DNA of 64,000 bases from Variovorax boronicumulans (lineage in GTDB: Bacteria > Pseudomonadota > Gammaproteobacteria > Burkholderiales > Burkholderiaceae_C), in NCBI RefSeq assembly GCF_007677875.1, contig NZ_VEDO01000022.1:44263-108262 (forward strand), given 5' to 3'. The translations under genes were made by a program, and so were the position numbers. The notes under the pieces are model-generated. The model was not told where the DNA came from, did not search any database, and saw only the letters and a program-made list of their open reading frames with translations. Shown piece by piece: positions 1 to 12,307 of this stretch (positions within the stretch are counted from its first letter, which is position 1; every line of letters begins with the position of its first letter).

Positions 1-198
1 GGGCGGCACACGGCCGTCCAGGTCGCGCCAGCCGCGCCAGGCACCCTGGCCGATCACCTCGCCGGCCATGTTCTGCACGACCACCGTGCGTGCCGGCGGG
101 TCGGTGGTGATGCGCCAGACCCAGCCCAGCAGCAGCATGAGCACGGCCACGGCGGCCAGCACCGACAGCCAGATGCGCACGTACAGGCGCTGCAGCAC
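1..198 (-). CDS. Sensor histidine kinase, N-terminal part (cut by window edge)
   Basis: This is the start of a membrane sensor kinase running off the left edge of the window. The reading frame downstream of the response regulator encodes a short basic stretch, then a hydrophobic segment (WLSVLAAVAVLMLLLGWVW) typical of a first transmembrane helix, followed by the beginning of a periplasmic region. No ATG is available near the response-regulator stop. I placed the start at a GTG in frame (198), about 40 bases past that stop, but an earlier start overlapping the regulator gene is possible. The assignment rests mostly on position: it follows an OmpR-type regulator on the same strand, the usual regulator-kinase operon order. 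The catalytic domains lie outside the window. Confidence 0.6.
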   Translation of the reverse strand, partial: MLQRLYVRIWLSVLAAVAVLMLLLGWVWRITTDPPARTVVVQNMAGEVIGQGAWRGWRDLDGRVPP

Positions 199-238
199 GC
201 CGGGCAGGCGCCGCGGCGGTGCCTCGGAGCCCCGTTGC

Positions 239-949
239 TCAGTCCTGCTGCTTGGCGAAGACATAGCCGGCGCCGCGCACCGTCACGATGCGCTTGGGGT
301 TCTTGGGATCGGCCTCGATGGCCGCGCGGATGCGGCCCATGTGCACGTCGATCGAGCGGTCGAAGGCCTCCAGCTCGCGGCCGCGCACGGCCTCCATGAT
401 CTGGTCGCGGCTCAGCACGCGGCCGGCGCGCTCGGCCAGCGTGACCAGCAGGTCGAACTGGTAGGCCGTCAGTTCGCAGGGCTGGCCGCCCACCGTCACG
501 CTGCGCGCGTCGCGGTCGATCTCCAGGCTGCCGAAGCGCAGGACCTGGCTGGCCACGGGCGCGCCCTCGCTGCGCCGGCGCAGCACGGCGCGGATGCGCG
601 CCAGCAGTTCGCGCGGCTCGAAGGGCTTGGGCAAGTAGTCGTCGGCGCCGAGCTCCAGGCCGATGATGCGGTCCAGCGGGTCGCCCTTGGCCGTCAGCAT
701 GAGCACCGGCACGCGCGCCATCTCGCCCTGGGCGGCGCGGATGCGGCGGCAGACCTCCAGGCCGTCCATGTCGGGCAGCATGAGGTCCAGGATCACGAGT
801 TCGGGCAGGCCGCCGGGTTGCTGCAGCCGCGCCAGCCCCTCGCCGGCCGTGGCTTTGTGCTCTACCGCGAAGCCGGATTGGCCCAGGTAGGCGCCCACCA
901 TCTGGGCGAGCCGGGTGTCGTCCTCGATCATCAGCAAAGGAGTGCTCAT
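239..949 (-). CDS. OmpR-family two-component response regulator
   Basis: Cytoplasmic transcription factor activated by phosphorylation. The receiver domain fills residues 1-115, with acidic residues EDD near the start, the phospho-acceptor Asp55 in VILDLMLPD, and the conserved Lys in LPKPF. A winged-helix domain follows (about residues 135-235) with the OmpR signature RVLSRDQIM and the C-terminal RGAGYVF wing. I chose the ATG giving MSTPLLMIEDD because it begins right at the receiver fold; an upstream in-frame ATG at 982 would add 11 residues without homology. The kinase gene follows immediately on the same strand, so the two form an operon. The target genes are unknown; the adjacent AmpG-like permease is on the same strand but separated. 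Confidence 0.92.
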   Translation of the reverse strand: MSTPLLMIEDDTRLAQMVGAYLGQSGFAVEHKATAGEGLARLQQPGGLPELVILDLMLPDMDGLEVCRRIRAAQGEMARVPVLMLTAKGDPLDRIIGLELGADDYLPKPFEPRELLARIRAVLRRRSEGAPVASQVLRFGSLEIDRDARSVTVGGQPCELTAYQFDLLVTLAERAGRVLSRDQIMEAVRGRELEAFDRSIDVHMGRIRAAIEADPKNPKRIVTVRGAGYVFAKQQD

Positions 950-1039
950 GGGTTTCTTCTGTGCAGGCAGCGGAGACGCCATCGTGCGGCGCGCGCGCCG
1001 ACCTGTGTTGTCACGGCCGTAAAGTTAAGTAAACGGTGG

Positions 1040-2401
1040 TCAGCGCGGCTTGGCGGGAAGCCGCCGGCCCACCAGCCACACCAGCGCCAGCACGGGCACG
1101 CCCAGCAAGGCCGTGCCCGTGAAGAAGCTGGCATAGCCGAAGGCGTCGACGTACTGGCCCGAAAAGCCCGCGATGAACTTGGGCAGCAGCAGCATCAGCG
1201 AGCTGAACAGCGCGTACTGCGTGGCCGAGTACTGCACGTTGGTCAGGCTCGACAGGTAGGCGATGAAGGCGGCCGAGGCGATGCCGCCGGCCAGGTTGTC
1301 GGCCGAGACCACCAGCGTGAGCGCCACGATGTCGTGGCCGCGGCCGGCCATCCAGGCGAACAGCAGGTTGCTGGCCGCGCTGAGCACGGCGCCCAGCATC
1401 AGCACGCGCAGCACCCCGAGGCGCATGGCCAGCGCGCCGCCGACGAAGGCGCCCACCAGCGTCATGACCACGCCGTACACCTTGCTGACGGTGGCCACTT
1501 CGGCTTCGGAAAAGCCCATGTCCACGTAGAAGGGGTTGGCCATGATGCCCATCACCACGTCGCTGATGCGGTAGATGGCGATCAGCGCGAGGATCTGCGC
1601 GGCCTGCCAGCCGTAGCGGCGGAAGAAATCGGCAAACGGCTCGAACAGCGTCTGCTGCAGCCACTCGCCCGGGCTGCGCGCGGGTTGGAAGGCGCGCGGC
1701 GCCGGCTCGCGCGAGAGCAGAACGGTCAGCACGCCGATGGCCATGCTGGCGGCCATGGCCAGGTAGGCCGTGGCCCAGGCCGGATTCTCGTAGCCCTGCG
1801 CCTCCACGCGCACACCGGCCACGATCCACAGCACGCCGGCGCCGGCCCAGATCATCGCCAGCCGGTAGCCGGTCTGGTAGGCGGCGGCCAGCGCGGCCTG
1901 CTTGTCGGTGGCGGCCGATTCGATGCGGAAGGCGTCCAGTGCGATGTCCTGCGTGGCCGAGCCGAAGGCCACCAGCAGCGCGCACCAGACCAGCGGCGTG
2001 AGCCCGCCGCGCGGGTCGGCCAGCGCCATTCCCACCAGGCCCCCCACGATGAGCGCCTGCGACAGCAGCAGCCAGCTGCGGCGCCGGCCCAGCCAGCCGG
2101 TCAAGAGCGGCAGCGGCAGCCGGTCGACCAGCGGCGCCCAGACCCACTTGAAGCCGTAGGCCAGGCCGACCCAGCTCAGGTAGCCGATGGTGGTGCGGTC
2201 GATGCCGGCGCCACGCAGCCGAAAGCTCAAGGTGCCCAGCACCAGCAGCAGCGGCAGTCCGGCCGAAAAGCCCAGCGCCAGCATGCGCAGCGTGGCCGGC
2301 TCCAGGTAGACGCGCAGGGTCTGGGCCCAGGAGGGCTTGGGCGGTGCGGTGGGGGCCGGTGCGACCTCGAGTTCTGCGGGCTTTGCCGGGCGGGATGTCA
2401 T
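1040..2401 (-). CDS. ampG: AmpG-like MFS permease (muropeptide/sugar type)
   Basis: A 453-residue polytopic membrane protein of the major facilitator superfamily with about twelve hydrophobic segments. The N-terminal third has the AmpG-type pattern: FSAGLPLLLVLGTLSF, then a GxxDRTTIGYLSWVGLAYGFKW region and a basic cytoplasmic loop GRRRSW. SATQDIALDAFRIE matches the segment that characterises AmpG/acetyl-CoA transporter-like permeases. AmpG imports anhydro-muropeptides for cell-wall recycling, but the family also holds other substrates, so specificity is inferred. The start codon at 2401 leaves only 49 bases to the divergent M48 protease gene, so the two share one compact promoter region. E. 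coli AmpG is slightly longer, at about 490 residues. Confidence 0.8.
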   Translation of the reverse strand: MTSRPAKPAELEVAPAPTAPPKPSWAQTLRVYLEPATLRMLALGFSAGLPLLLVLGTLSFRLRGAGIDRTTIGYLSWVGLAYGFKWVWAPLVDRLPLPLLTGWLGRRRSWLLLSQALIVGGLVGMALADPRGGLTPLVWCALLVAFGSATQDIALDAFRIESAATDKQAALAAAYQTGYRLAMIWAGAGVLWIVAGVRVEAQGYENPAWATAYLAMAASMAIGVLTVLLSREPAPRAFQPARSPGEWLQQTLFEPFADFFRRYGWQAAQILALIAIYRISDVVMGIMANPFYVDMGFSEAEVATVSKVYGVVMTLVGAFVGGALAMRLGVLRVLMLGAVLSAASNLLFAWMAGRGHDIVALTLVVSADNLAGGIASAAFIAYLSSLTNVQYSATQYALFSSLMLLLPKFIAGFSGQYVDAFGYASFFTGTALLGVPVLALVWLVGRRLPAKPR

Positions 2402-2450
2402 CTGGGAATAATACGTGGCGGCCCCCGTCGCGGGCCGCGCGAAGAACTGC

Positions 2451-3266
2451 ATGAAGCCCACCAAGACCCTCGTCGCGCTCGGCCTGGCCGGCGCCTTGCT
2501 GAGCACCCCGGCGCTGGCCCAGCGCGAGGGCGTGAATGTCGGCCAGAACTCGGTCTTCACCGGCCTGGTCTCGGCCGAACAGATGGAGGCCACGGCCCTG
2601 CAGCAGTACCGCCAGGTGCTGCGCGAGGCGGCCCAGCAGAACGCGCTGGCGCCGGCCAACAACCCGCAGCTGCAGCGCCTGCGTGCGATCGCCGAGCGCA
2701 TCATTCCCCACGCGATCGACTGGAACCCGCGCGCCAAGGACTGGAAGTGGGAGGTCAACCTGATCGGCAGCAAGCAGGTCAACGCCTGGTGCATGCCGGG
2801 CGGCAAGATCGCCTTCTACACGGGCATCCTGAACCAGCTCAAGCTCACGGACGACGAGGTCGCGGCCGTGATGGGCCACGAGATCGCGCACGCGCTGCGC
2901 GAGCATGCGCGCGAGCGCGCCGGCAAGAACGCCGCCACCAGCCTGGGGGCCAACGTGCTGGCCCAGGTGCTGGGCGTGGGCACCATCGGCCAGCAGGTGA
3001 TCGGCGGCGGTGCACAGCTGCTGAGCCTGTCCTTCTCGCGCGAGAACGAGACCGATGCCGACCTCGTGGGCCTGGAGCTGGCCGCGCGCGCCGGCTACGA
3101 CCCGCGTGCCGCCGTCACGCTGTGGCAGAAGATGAACGCGGCCGCGCAGGGCGCGCCGCCGCAGTGGCTCAGCACCCACCCCTCGGGCAACACGCGCATC
3201 GCGGGCATCGAGCGCAATCTGCCCAAAGTCATGCCGCTGTATGAGCGCGCGAAACAAGGTGGTTGA
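2451..3266 (+). CDS. M48 family zinc metalloprotease, exported
   Basis: A 271-residue envelope protease. It begins with a signal peptide (MKPTKTLVALGLAGALL, cleavage after ALA near residue 23). The zinc site is HEIAH at residues 143-147, with the third ligand in the ENETDAD motif around residue 200, as in M48 peptidases related to LoiP/BepA-type quality-control proteases. The late HPSGNTRI motif is also characteristic. There is no TPR extension, so it resembles LoiP/YcaL more than BepA. It probably degrades misfolded envelope proteins in the periplasm or at the outer membrane. An in-frame start 36 bases upstream would place non-signal residues in front of the signal peptide and was rejected. 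Confidence 0.9.
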   Translation: MKPTKTLVALGLAGALLSTPALAQREGVNVGQNSVFTGLVSAEQMEATALQQYRQVLREAAQQNALAPANNPQLQRLRAIAERIIPHAIDWNPRAKDWKWEVNLIGSKQVNAWCMPGGKIAFYTGILNQLKLTDDEVAAVMGHEIAHALREHARERAGKNAATSLGANVLAQVLGVGTIGQQVIGGGAQLLSLSFSRENETDADLVGLELAARAGYDPRAAVTLWQKMNAAAQGAPPQWLSTHPSGNTRIAGIERNLPKVMPLYERAKQGG

Positions 3267-3329
3267 CCTTGTAACGCACGGTCACATCCCGTCATGGGGC
3301 CGTCAAGGCGGCTTCCAAGAATCCCGGGC

Positions 3330-6965
<3,636 letters not shown>

Positions 6966-6977
6966 GTCCCGAAAGAG

Positions 6978-6988
6978 GTCATACGGAC
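6978..6988. promoter_or_regulatory. Imperfect NorR operator
   Basis: GTCATACGGAC differs by one base from the NorR core GTCA-N3-TGAC. It lies 26 bp (centre to centre) from the perfect site and close to the norR start, where a second enhancer site or an autoregulatory site would be expected. Confidence 0.45.
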
Positions 6989-7003
6989 TGGTCTTCTGGC
7001 AGT

Positions 7004-7014
7004 GTCATTTTGAC
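7004..7014. promoter_or_regulatory. NorR operator (perfect dyad)
   Basis: GTCATTTTGAC matches the NorR consensus GTCA-N3-TGAC exactly. It sits about 48 bp upstream of the -24 element of the hmp sigma54 promoter, a normal distance for an enhancer-binding protein site, and between norR and hmp. Confidence 0.8.
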
Positions 7015-7055
7015 TGCATGCGCAGCAAGCTGTTGTGGATAAAGAAGTTTTTCTC

Positions 7056-7071
7056 TGGCACGAACACTGCC
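7056..7071 (+). promoter_or_regulatory. Sigma54 (-24/-12) promoter of hmp
   Basis: TGGCACGAACACTGCC has the invariant GG and GC separated by exactly 10 bp and a TGGCACG -24 element that fits the RpoN consensus completely; the -12 element is CTGC rather than TTGC. Transcription should start near 7082, giving a leader of about 24 bases before the hmp ATG at 7106. Confidence 0.8.
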
Positions 7072-7105
7072 TTGCACCTGCATCATTCACCAACCCAGTC
7101 CACCC

Positions 7106-8293
7106 ATGCTGACCCCTGCGCAACGCGACATCGTCAAGAGCACCGTGCCCCTGCTGGAAACCGGCGGCGAGGCGCTGACCACGCACTTCTACAAGGGCCT
7201 GTTCCGCGACCACCCCGAGGTGCGGCCGCTGTTCAACCAGGCCCACCAGGCCAGCGGCGACCAGCCGCGCGCGCTGGCCAACGGCGTGCTGATGTACGCG
7301 AAGAACATCGACCGCCTCGAAGCCCTGGGCCCGCTGGCGCAGCAGATCGTGCAAAAGCACGTGGCGCTGCAGGTGCTGCCCGCGCATTACCCACTCGTCG
7401 GCGACAGCCTGCTGCGCGCGATCCGCGAGGTGCTGGGTGCCGAGATCGCCACCGATGCCGTGATCGAAGCCTGGGCCGCAGCCTACGGTCAGCTCGCTGA
7501 CCTGCTGATCGGCGCCGAGGCTGCGGTCTATGCCGACAACGCCCAGGCGCCGGGCGGCTGGCGCGGCGCGCGTGCCTTCCGCGTGGCCGGCAAGCAGCGC
7601 GAGAGCGCCGAGATCACGTCCTTGAACCTCGTGCCGGCCGATGGCGGGCCGCTGCTGGACTTTCGCCCCGGCCAGTACCTGGGCCTGCGCCTGGTCGTGG
7701 ACGGCCAGGAGATCCGCCGCAACTACTCGCTGTCGGCCGCCCCGGACGGCCGGCGGTACCGCATCAGCGTCAAGCGCGAGCCTGGCGGCGTGGCCTCCAA
7801 CCACCTGCACGACCGCGTGCAGGAGGGCGATCTGCTCGACGTTTTCCCGCCCGCCGGCGAGTTCACGCTGGCCGACAGCGGCAAGCCGCTGGTGCTGATC
7901 AGCGGCGGCGTCGGCATCACGCCCACCCTGGCCATGCTGGACGCCGCACTGGCCGCGCCGCGCGAGCGGCCCGTGCACTTCATCCATTGCGCGCGCAACG
8001 CCGACGTGCATGCCTTCCGCGCCCATGTGGATGCGCAGGCCGCGCAGCATTCGCGCTTGCAGGTGTTCTACTGCCATGACGAGCCTGCCGGCGCCGGGCC
8101 GGCGCCGCACGCCATCGGCCGGCTCGACCGCGCGCGGCTGGCCGACTGGCTGCCCGCGGACCGCGACCTGGACGCCTACTTCCTGGGGCCCAAGTCCTTC
8201 ATGGCCCAGCTGCGACGCGATCTGCAGGCGCTGGGCGTGCCGCCCGGGCAGAGCCGGTACGAGTTCTTCGGGCCGGCCTCGGCTTTGGCCTGA
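7106..8293 (+). CDS. hmp: Flavohaemoglobin, nitric oxide dioxygenase
   Basis: Cytoplasmic enzyme that converts NO and O2 to nitrate using NAD(P)H. The globin domain (1-140) has Tyr29 at the distal haem pocket (HFYKGLF) and the proximal haem ligand His85 in QKHVALQ. The FAD domain has the RNYSLS motif, and the NAD domain has GGVGITPTLAML followed by the C-terminal FFGP. At 395 residues it is the expected full length. It is expressed alone downstream of a sigma54 promoter and NorR operator, pointing to NO-induced detoxification. No norB-type NO reductase is in the window, so here NorR appears dedicated to hmp. Confidence 0.96.
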   Translation: MLTPAQRDIVKSTVPLLETGGEALTTHFYKGLFRDHPEVRPLFNQAHQASGDQPRALANGVLMYAKNIDRLEALGPLAQQIVQKHVALQVLPAHYPLVGDSLLRAIREVLGAEIATDAVIEAWAAAYGQLADLLIGAEAAVYADNAQAPGGWRGARAFRVAGKQRESAEITSLNLVPADGGPLLDFRPGQYLGLRLVVDGQEIRRNYSLSAAPDGRRYRISVKREPGGVASNHLHDRVQEGDLLDVFPPAGEFTLADSGKPLVLISGGVGITPTLAMLDAALAAPRERPVHFIHCARNADVHAFRAHVDAQAAQHSRLQVFYCHDEPAGAGPAPHAIGRLDRARLADWLPADRDLDAYFLGPKSFMAQLRRDLQALGVPPGQSRYEFFGPASALA

Positions 8294-8318
8294 GCGCCGG
8301 CCCGGCGGAGCGCAGGCA

Positions 8319-8690
8319 CTACCAGGGCGCGGCGGCCGGCGTGCCCTGGTGGTAGCGCAACTGCCAGCCGGCCGCGGTCTGCACCCACAGCGACATGCGC
8401 AGCGTGTGCTGCGCGGGCTGGCCCGCCCCGCGCTGCACGGAGCGAAAGTGCAGCAGCGCGGTGTCCGGCGACAGGCGTTCCACGCGAAAGCCGTCAGACA
8501 CCACATCGGGCCGGTGCGCCTGGCCTGCAAGCCAGGCCAGCACGGTGGCGCGGTCGTACGCACGGCCCGAGCGGCCGATCTCGTGGAAGTCGGCATGCAG
8601 CAGTTGCTCCAGCCGCTCGGACGTGCAGGTTCGGCCGGGATGGTGCAGCTCGGTTTCGAGCGCCTGCAATTGGCCGAGCAGGGCGGTCAT
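8319..8690 (-). CDS. DUF4440/SnoaL-like (NTF2-fold) small protein
   Basis: A 123-residue protein with the NTF2-like fold pattern of DUF4440 proteins: an N-terminal helix (LLGQLQALETELHH), the LEQLLHADFHEIGRSGRAYDR segment that precedes the strand-turn, and the end SLWVQTAAGWQLRYHQGT, which is typical of these small cavity proteins. Family members include steroid-isomerase-like enzymes and proteins without known activity; no catalytic residues can be assigned. The start was placed at MTALLGQL because upstream in-frame sequence does not resemble the fold. It converges on hmp with a 25-base gap, and its upstream 190 bases (to 8880) contain no convincing gene. Confidence 0.75.
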   Translation of the reverse strand: MTALLGQLQALETELHHPGRTCTSERLEQLLHADFHEIGRSGRAYDRATVLAWLAGQAHRPDVVSDGFRVERLSPDTALLHFRSVQRGAGQPAQHTLRMSLWVQTAAGWQLRYHQGTPAAAPW

Positions 8691-8880
8691 GCCGGCGTGA
8701 CCGGTCGCGACGCCCAGCGCATGGGCGTGGCCCAGGTGTCCGAGCGATTCGCAGCCAGGCTGCTCCAGCCGGTCGCCCACGCTGGGGCCGATGCCTTGCG
8801 CGGCGCGCAGGGCCGATGTGCGCCAGCTGGCGCTGGTCGTGCGGATGGGCGGTCTGCCCTGCGCGATGTAGCCACCGGGC

Positions 8881-10176
8881 TCAGCGGTACAGGGCCAGCG
8901 CGCCGATCCGCCGTTCGATGTCGGCCTGCATACGCTTGTAGGCCGCGCTGCCGGGTTCGCCGTAGCGCTTCTGGAAGGTGGCCTGCGGCAGGAACTCCGG
9001 CAGGTCGCGAACGCTGGGCAGCAGGTCCTGTTCGGTCAGGCCGGCGGCCACGCGGCGTTGCAGTCGTTCCTGGGCCACGGCCGGGCCGACCGCCAGCGCG
9101 CCCAGGCGCGTGCCGGCGCGGTCGGCCGCGAGGTCCACGAACGAGAAGCCGCTGCCGCCTGTGCCCGCGTCGTCCAGTTCCTTGTAGAGCCCGACCGCGT
9201 CGGCCAGCGGCGTGCCGGCCACGGCGGCCAGCGCGGCCGACACGCTGAAGTGCTGGGCCAGGTCGCCCCGGCCGGCCAGGTGCACGCGCTGCGGTCGAGG
9301 GGTGGGACCGTCGGCCGCGGCCGGCGCGATGGCCTGCAAGCCTTTGCCGTTGACGTAGAAGGCCAGCACCAGCAGCGCGGCGCGCTGCTCCTGGGCGCGC
9401 GCCTCGGGCGTGGCCCTGGCGCCGCCCGCACGTTCGGCAGCCAGGACCAGCAGCGGCTGCAGCAGCTCGTGCAAGGCGAGGCCCTGCGGCTGCGGTGCCT
9501 GCACCAGCTGCGCCAGCCGCTGTTGATGGGCGCGCAGGCGCTGCACCTCCTCGGGCGGCAGCAGCGCAGCCTGCAGCGGGCCGGGCAGGCCGTCGTGCCA
9601 GGCGTACACGATGCTCAGGGCCTGCGGGGTGATCTGCACGCGCTGCACTGCATCGGCCGCGCTGCCGAGCCCCGGGTTCTGCTGCAGCCAGGCCAGCCCG
9701 CGCGCGAGCAGCCAGTCGGACACGGCCTGCGGCAGCTCCAGCCGGCCCAGCCGCAGCGACTGCACCCGCGGCAGGCCTTCGGTCTGCACCAGCTGCCCCT
9801 GCACGTTGAGCCAGGAGCCGAACGGGCTGCTGGGCAGTGGCAGGCTCAGCTGCACGCGCGCGCGGCCGTCCTGCAACTCGGCGACGGCCTGGCCGCGGGC
9901 CAGGTGCGCGGCCAGGTGCGGCAGCAGCAGGTCCAGCTCTTCAGGCGTCAGCGTGATGGTGCGCAGCACGCCGGGCGGCGCCTTGCGCGGGTCGTTGCGT
10001 TCGGCCAGGCGCAGTGCGCGTCCCACGTCGGCCGGCGTGGTCACGGCCAGGCGCACCACACTGGGCTGGTGGTCGGTGCAGTACCAGGCCAGCACCAGCA
10101 GGCCGACCACGCCCAGCGGCAGGATCACGGCGGCAGACAGCAGCAGGGCGGCGAGGCTCTTGGCAAGAAAACGCAT
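8881..10176 (-). CDS. Uncharacterised membrane-anchored protein
   Basis: A 431-residue protein I do not recognise by function. One strong N-terminal hydrophobic segment (about residues 8-33, LLLSAAVILPLGVVGLLVLAWY) should anchor it in the inner membrane with the rest in the periplasm. The body alternates amphipathic stretches and has a conserved-looking end: HFSVSAALAAVAGTPLADAVG followed by GSGFSFVDLAADRAGTRLG. That late segment looks like a hydrolase- or protease-like core, but no catalytic motif can be named. Codon use matches its neighbours, so it is a real gene. It stands alone, divergent from the glutamate-synthase-like gene. Confidence 0.75.
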   Translation of the reverse strand: MRFLAKSLAALLLSAAVILPLGVVGLLVLAWYCTDHQPSVVRLAVTTPADVGRALRLAERNDPRKAPPGVLRTITLTPEELDLLLPHLAAHLARGQAVAELQDGRARVQLSLPLPSSPFGSWLNVQGQLVQTEGLPRVQSLRLGRLELPQAVSDWLLARGLAWLQQNPGLGSAADAVQRVQITPQALSIVYAWHDGLPGPLQAALLPPEEVQRLRAHQQRLAQLVQAPQPQGLALHELLQPLLVLAAERAGGARATPEARAQEQRAALLVLAFYVNGKGLQAIAPAAADGPTPRPQRVHLAGRGDLAQHFSVSAALAAVAGTPLADAVGLYKELDDAGTGGSGFSFVDLAADRAGTRLGALAVGPAVAQERLQRRVAAGLTEQDLLPSVRDLPEFLPQATFQKRYGEPGSAAYKRMQADIERRIGALALYR

Positions 10177-10281
10177 CGGTCGATGCTACGGCATGGGGCG
10201 GTGTCATCCCGGCTTGTCCGGCGGCTGCGATCATGGTTCACTGCGCCCGCTGCGGCCCCACAACAACCATCACAGAGCACC

Positions 10282-11958
10282 ATGCGACCGACCTCGTCCG
10301 CCCTCTTTCCCCTGCGATACAGTAGCTTCGCGCTGTGCCTGGCGGGCCTGGTCGCCAGCGCCGTCGCGGTGGCGCTGCTGCCCACGGCCTGGGCGGCCTG
10401 GCTGGCCATGCTGGTGTTCGCCGGCCTCAGCGGCACCGGCGTGCACGACCTGCGCCAGACGCGCCACGCCATCCTGCGCAACTACCCGGTGATCGGCCAC
10501 ATGCGCTTCCTGCTGGAGTTCATCCGGCCCGAGATCCGCCAGTACTTCATCGAGAGCGACGCCGAGGCCGCGCCGTTCTCGCGCGCGCAGCGTTCCCTGG
10601 TTTACCAGCGCGCCAAGGGCGAGCCGGACAACCGGCCCTTCGGCACCCACCTGGACGTGAGCCTTCTGGGCTACGAGTGGATCAACCACTCGATGCGGCC
10701 GACGCGGCTGGCCGGCCACGACTTCCGCGTGCAGATCGGCGACACCGGTGGCCCGGCCCATGCCCACCCCTGCACCCAGCCCTACAGCGCCAGCGTGTTC
10801 AACATCTCGGCCATGAGCTTCGGCGCGCTGTCGGCCAACGCCATCCAGGCGCTGAACCGCGGCGCCAGGCTCGGCGGCTTCGCGCACGACACGGGCGAGG
10901 GCTCGATCTCGCAGTACCACCGCCAGCACGGTGGCGACCTGATCTGGGAGATCGGCTCGGGCTACTTCGGCTGCCGCAACGACGACGGCAGCTTCAGCCC
11001 CGAGCGCTTCGTGGCCAACGCCACCGACCCGCAGGTCAAGATGATCGAGATCAAGATCAGCCAGGGTGCCAAGCCCGGCCATGGCGGCGTGCTGCCCGGC
11101 CCCAAGGTCACCCCCGAGATCGCCGCGGCGCGCGGCGTGCCGGTGGGCATCGACTGCATCTCGCCGTCCTCGCACAGCGCCTTCGGCACGCCGCTCCAGA
11201 TGATGCGCTTCATCGCCGAGCTGCGGCGGCTGTCAGGCGGCAAGCCGGTGGGCTTCAAGTTCTGCCTGGGCCATCCTTGGGAATGGTTCGCCATCGTCAA
11301 GGCCATGCTGCAGACCGGCATCACGCCGGACTTCATCGTCGTCGACGGCGCCGAGGGCGGCACGGGCGCGGCGCCGGTGGAGTTCAGCGACCACGTGGGC
11401 GCGCCGCTGCAGGAAGGCCTGCTCATGGTGCACAACACGCTAGTGGGCGTGAACCTGCGCCAGCGCATCAAGATCGGCTGCGCCGGCAAGGTGATCACGG
11501 CCTTCGACGTGGCGCGCATGATGGCCCTGGGGGCGGACTGGTGCAATTCGGCGCGCGGTTTCATGATGGCGCTGGGCTGCATCCAGGCCCAGGCCTGCCA
11601 TACCGGCCACTGTCCCACGGGCGTGACCACGCAGGACCCGCTGCGCCAGCAGGCGCTGGTGGTCCCGGCCAAGGCCGAGCGCGTGCACAACTTCCACCGC
11701 AGCACGCTGCATGCGCTGCAGGAACTCGTGCAGGCCGCGGGTCTGGAGCACCCACAGCAGATCACGGCCCACCACATCGTGCGCCGCATCTCCGACACCG
11801 AGGTGCGGCTGCTGTCCAACCTGATCACGCGCGTCGCGCCGGGCGCGCTCCTGGGGCCGCTGGACGGCCTGCACAACGTGTTCCGCTACTACTGGCCGAT
11901 CGCCACGGCCGACAGCTTCCAGCCGCTCAAGGAGGGGCTGCACGCGGGCGCAGCGTGA
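10282..11958 (+). CDS. FMN-binding glutamate synthase family protein, membrane-anchored
   Basis: A 558-residue protein related to the FMN/3Fe-4S synthase domain of glutamate synthase (GltB). Two hydrophobic helices occupy residues 12-55. The synthase-like region contains NISAMSFGALSANAIQALNRGA, the GEGSISQYH segment, QGAKPGHGGVLPG and, later, GAEGGTGAAP for FMN binding. The cysteine cluster CIQAQACHTGHCPTG matches the 3Fe-4S ligands. It lacks the amidotransferase domain, so it cannot use glutamine directly like GltB. Family members are common in proteobacteria as stand-alone oxidoreductases of unknown substrate. The start ATG at 10282 directly precedes the membrane segment. It reads as a single-gene unit. 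Confidence 0.88.
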   Translation: MRPTSSALFPLRYSSFALCLAGLVASAVAVALLPTAWAAWLAMLVFAGLSGTGVHDLRQTRHAILRNYPVIGHMRFLLEFIRPEIRQYFIESDAEAAPFSRAQRSLVYQRAKGEPDNRPFGTHLDVSLLGYEWINHSMRPTRLAGHDFRVQIGDTGGPAHAHPCTQPYSASVFNISAMSFGALSANAIQALNRGARLGGFAHDTGEGSISQYHRQHGGDLIWEIGSGYFGCRNDDGSFSPERFVANATDPQVKMIEIKISQGAKPGHGGVLPGPKVTPEIAAARGVPVGIDCISPSSHSAFGTPLQMMRFIAELRRLSGGKPVGFKFCLGHPWEWFAIVKAMLQTGITPDFIVVDGAEGGTGAAPVEFSDHVGAPLQEGLLMVHNTLVGVNLRQRIKIGCAGKVITAFDVARMMALGADWCNSARGFMMALGCIQAQACHTGHCPTGVTTQDPLRQQALVVPAKAERVHNFHRSTLHALQELVQAAGLEHPQQITAHHIVRRISDTEVRLLSNLITRVAPGALLGPLDGLHNVFRYYWPIATADSFQPLKEGLHAGAA

Positions 11959-11961
11959 GGC

Positions 11962-12129
11962 TCAGGTCTTCTCGCGCTCGGGTGCCAGCGGTTTGCCGGG
12001 CTTGTCGCGGCCCAGTTCCTCCATCATCTTTTCGCCCTCGCGGTCCTTGCCGTCGCTGGGCACGGACTCCTCTGCAGAGGGTTCGGGCTCTTCCTTCATC
12101 GGCGGCGGGGGGCGGTGGGTGTCTGGCAT
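11962..12129 (-). CDS. Small, highly charged hypothetical protein (55 aa)
   Basis: A short gene starting at an ATG preceded by a good ribosome binding site (GGAGAC, about six bases away). The product is very hydrophilic and probably disordered: many Glu, Lys and Pro residues, for example EEPEPSAEE and KDREGEKMMEELG, and no cysteine or hydrophobic core. Its stop lies four bases from the end of the convergent glutamate-synthase-like gene. No function can be assigned; proteins of this kind occur in Burkholderiales as small hypothetical proteins. The clear ribosome binding site and the restricted composition support expression. Confidence 0.55.
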   Translation of the reverse strand: MPDTHRPPPPMKEEPEPSAEESVPSDGKDREGEKMMEELGRDKPGKPLAPEREKT

Positions 12130-12307
12130 GGCGGGTCTCCGTTGCGTGGCACAGGCAACCAGCTTCGCATCGCCGGGCCGATCCGTTGCTCCGGCAGGGC
12201 CGCGAAAGCATGTAGTCGCGGGCCGACGCGGGGCGGGGCTTGGCACGGGTTTCGCGTGGCGTTTCACGCACAATCGGCGCCCCAGCGAACGGAGAACCAC
12301 CTTGGAC

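Noticed and set aside
68..3244. A 1058-codon open frame on the plus strand
   Set aside because: It lies antisense to the response regulator and AmpG-like gene and is a GC-rich shadow; the translation is low-complexity Ala/Arg/Gly/His with no domain.
8691..8880. Possible small gene upstream of the DUF4440 protein
   Set aside because: Minus-strand frames here have poor codon use, no ribosome binding site and no recognisable domain.
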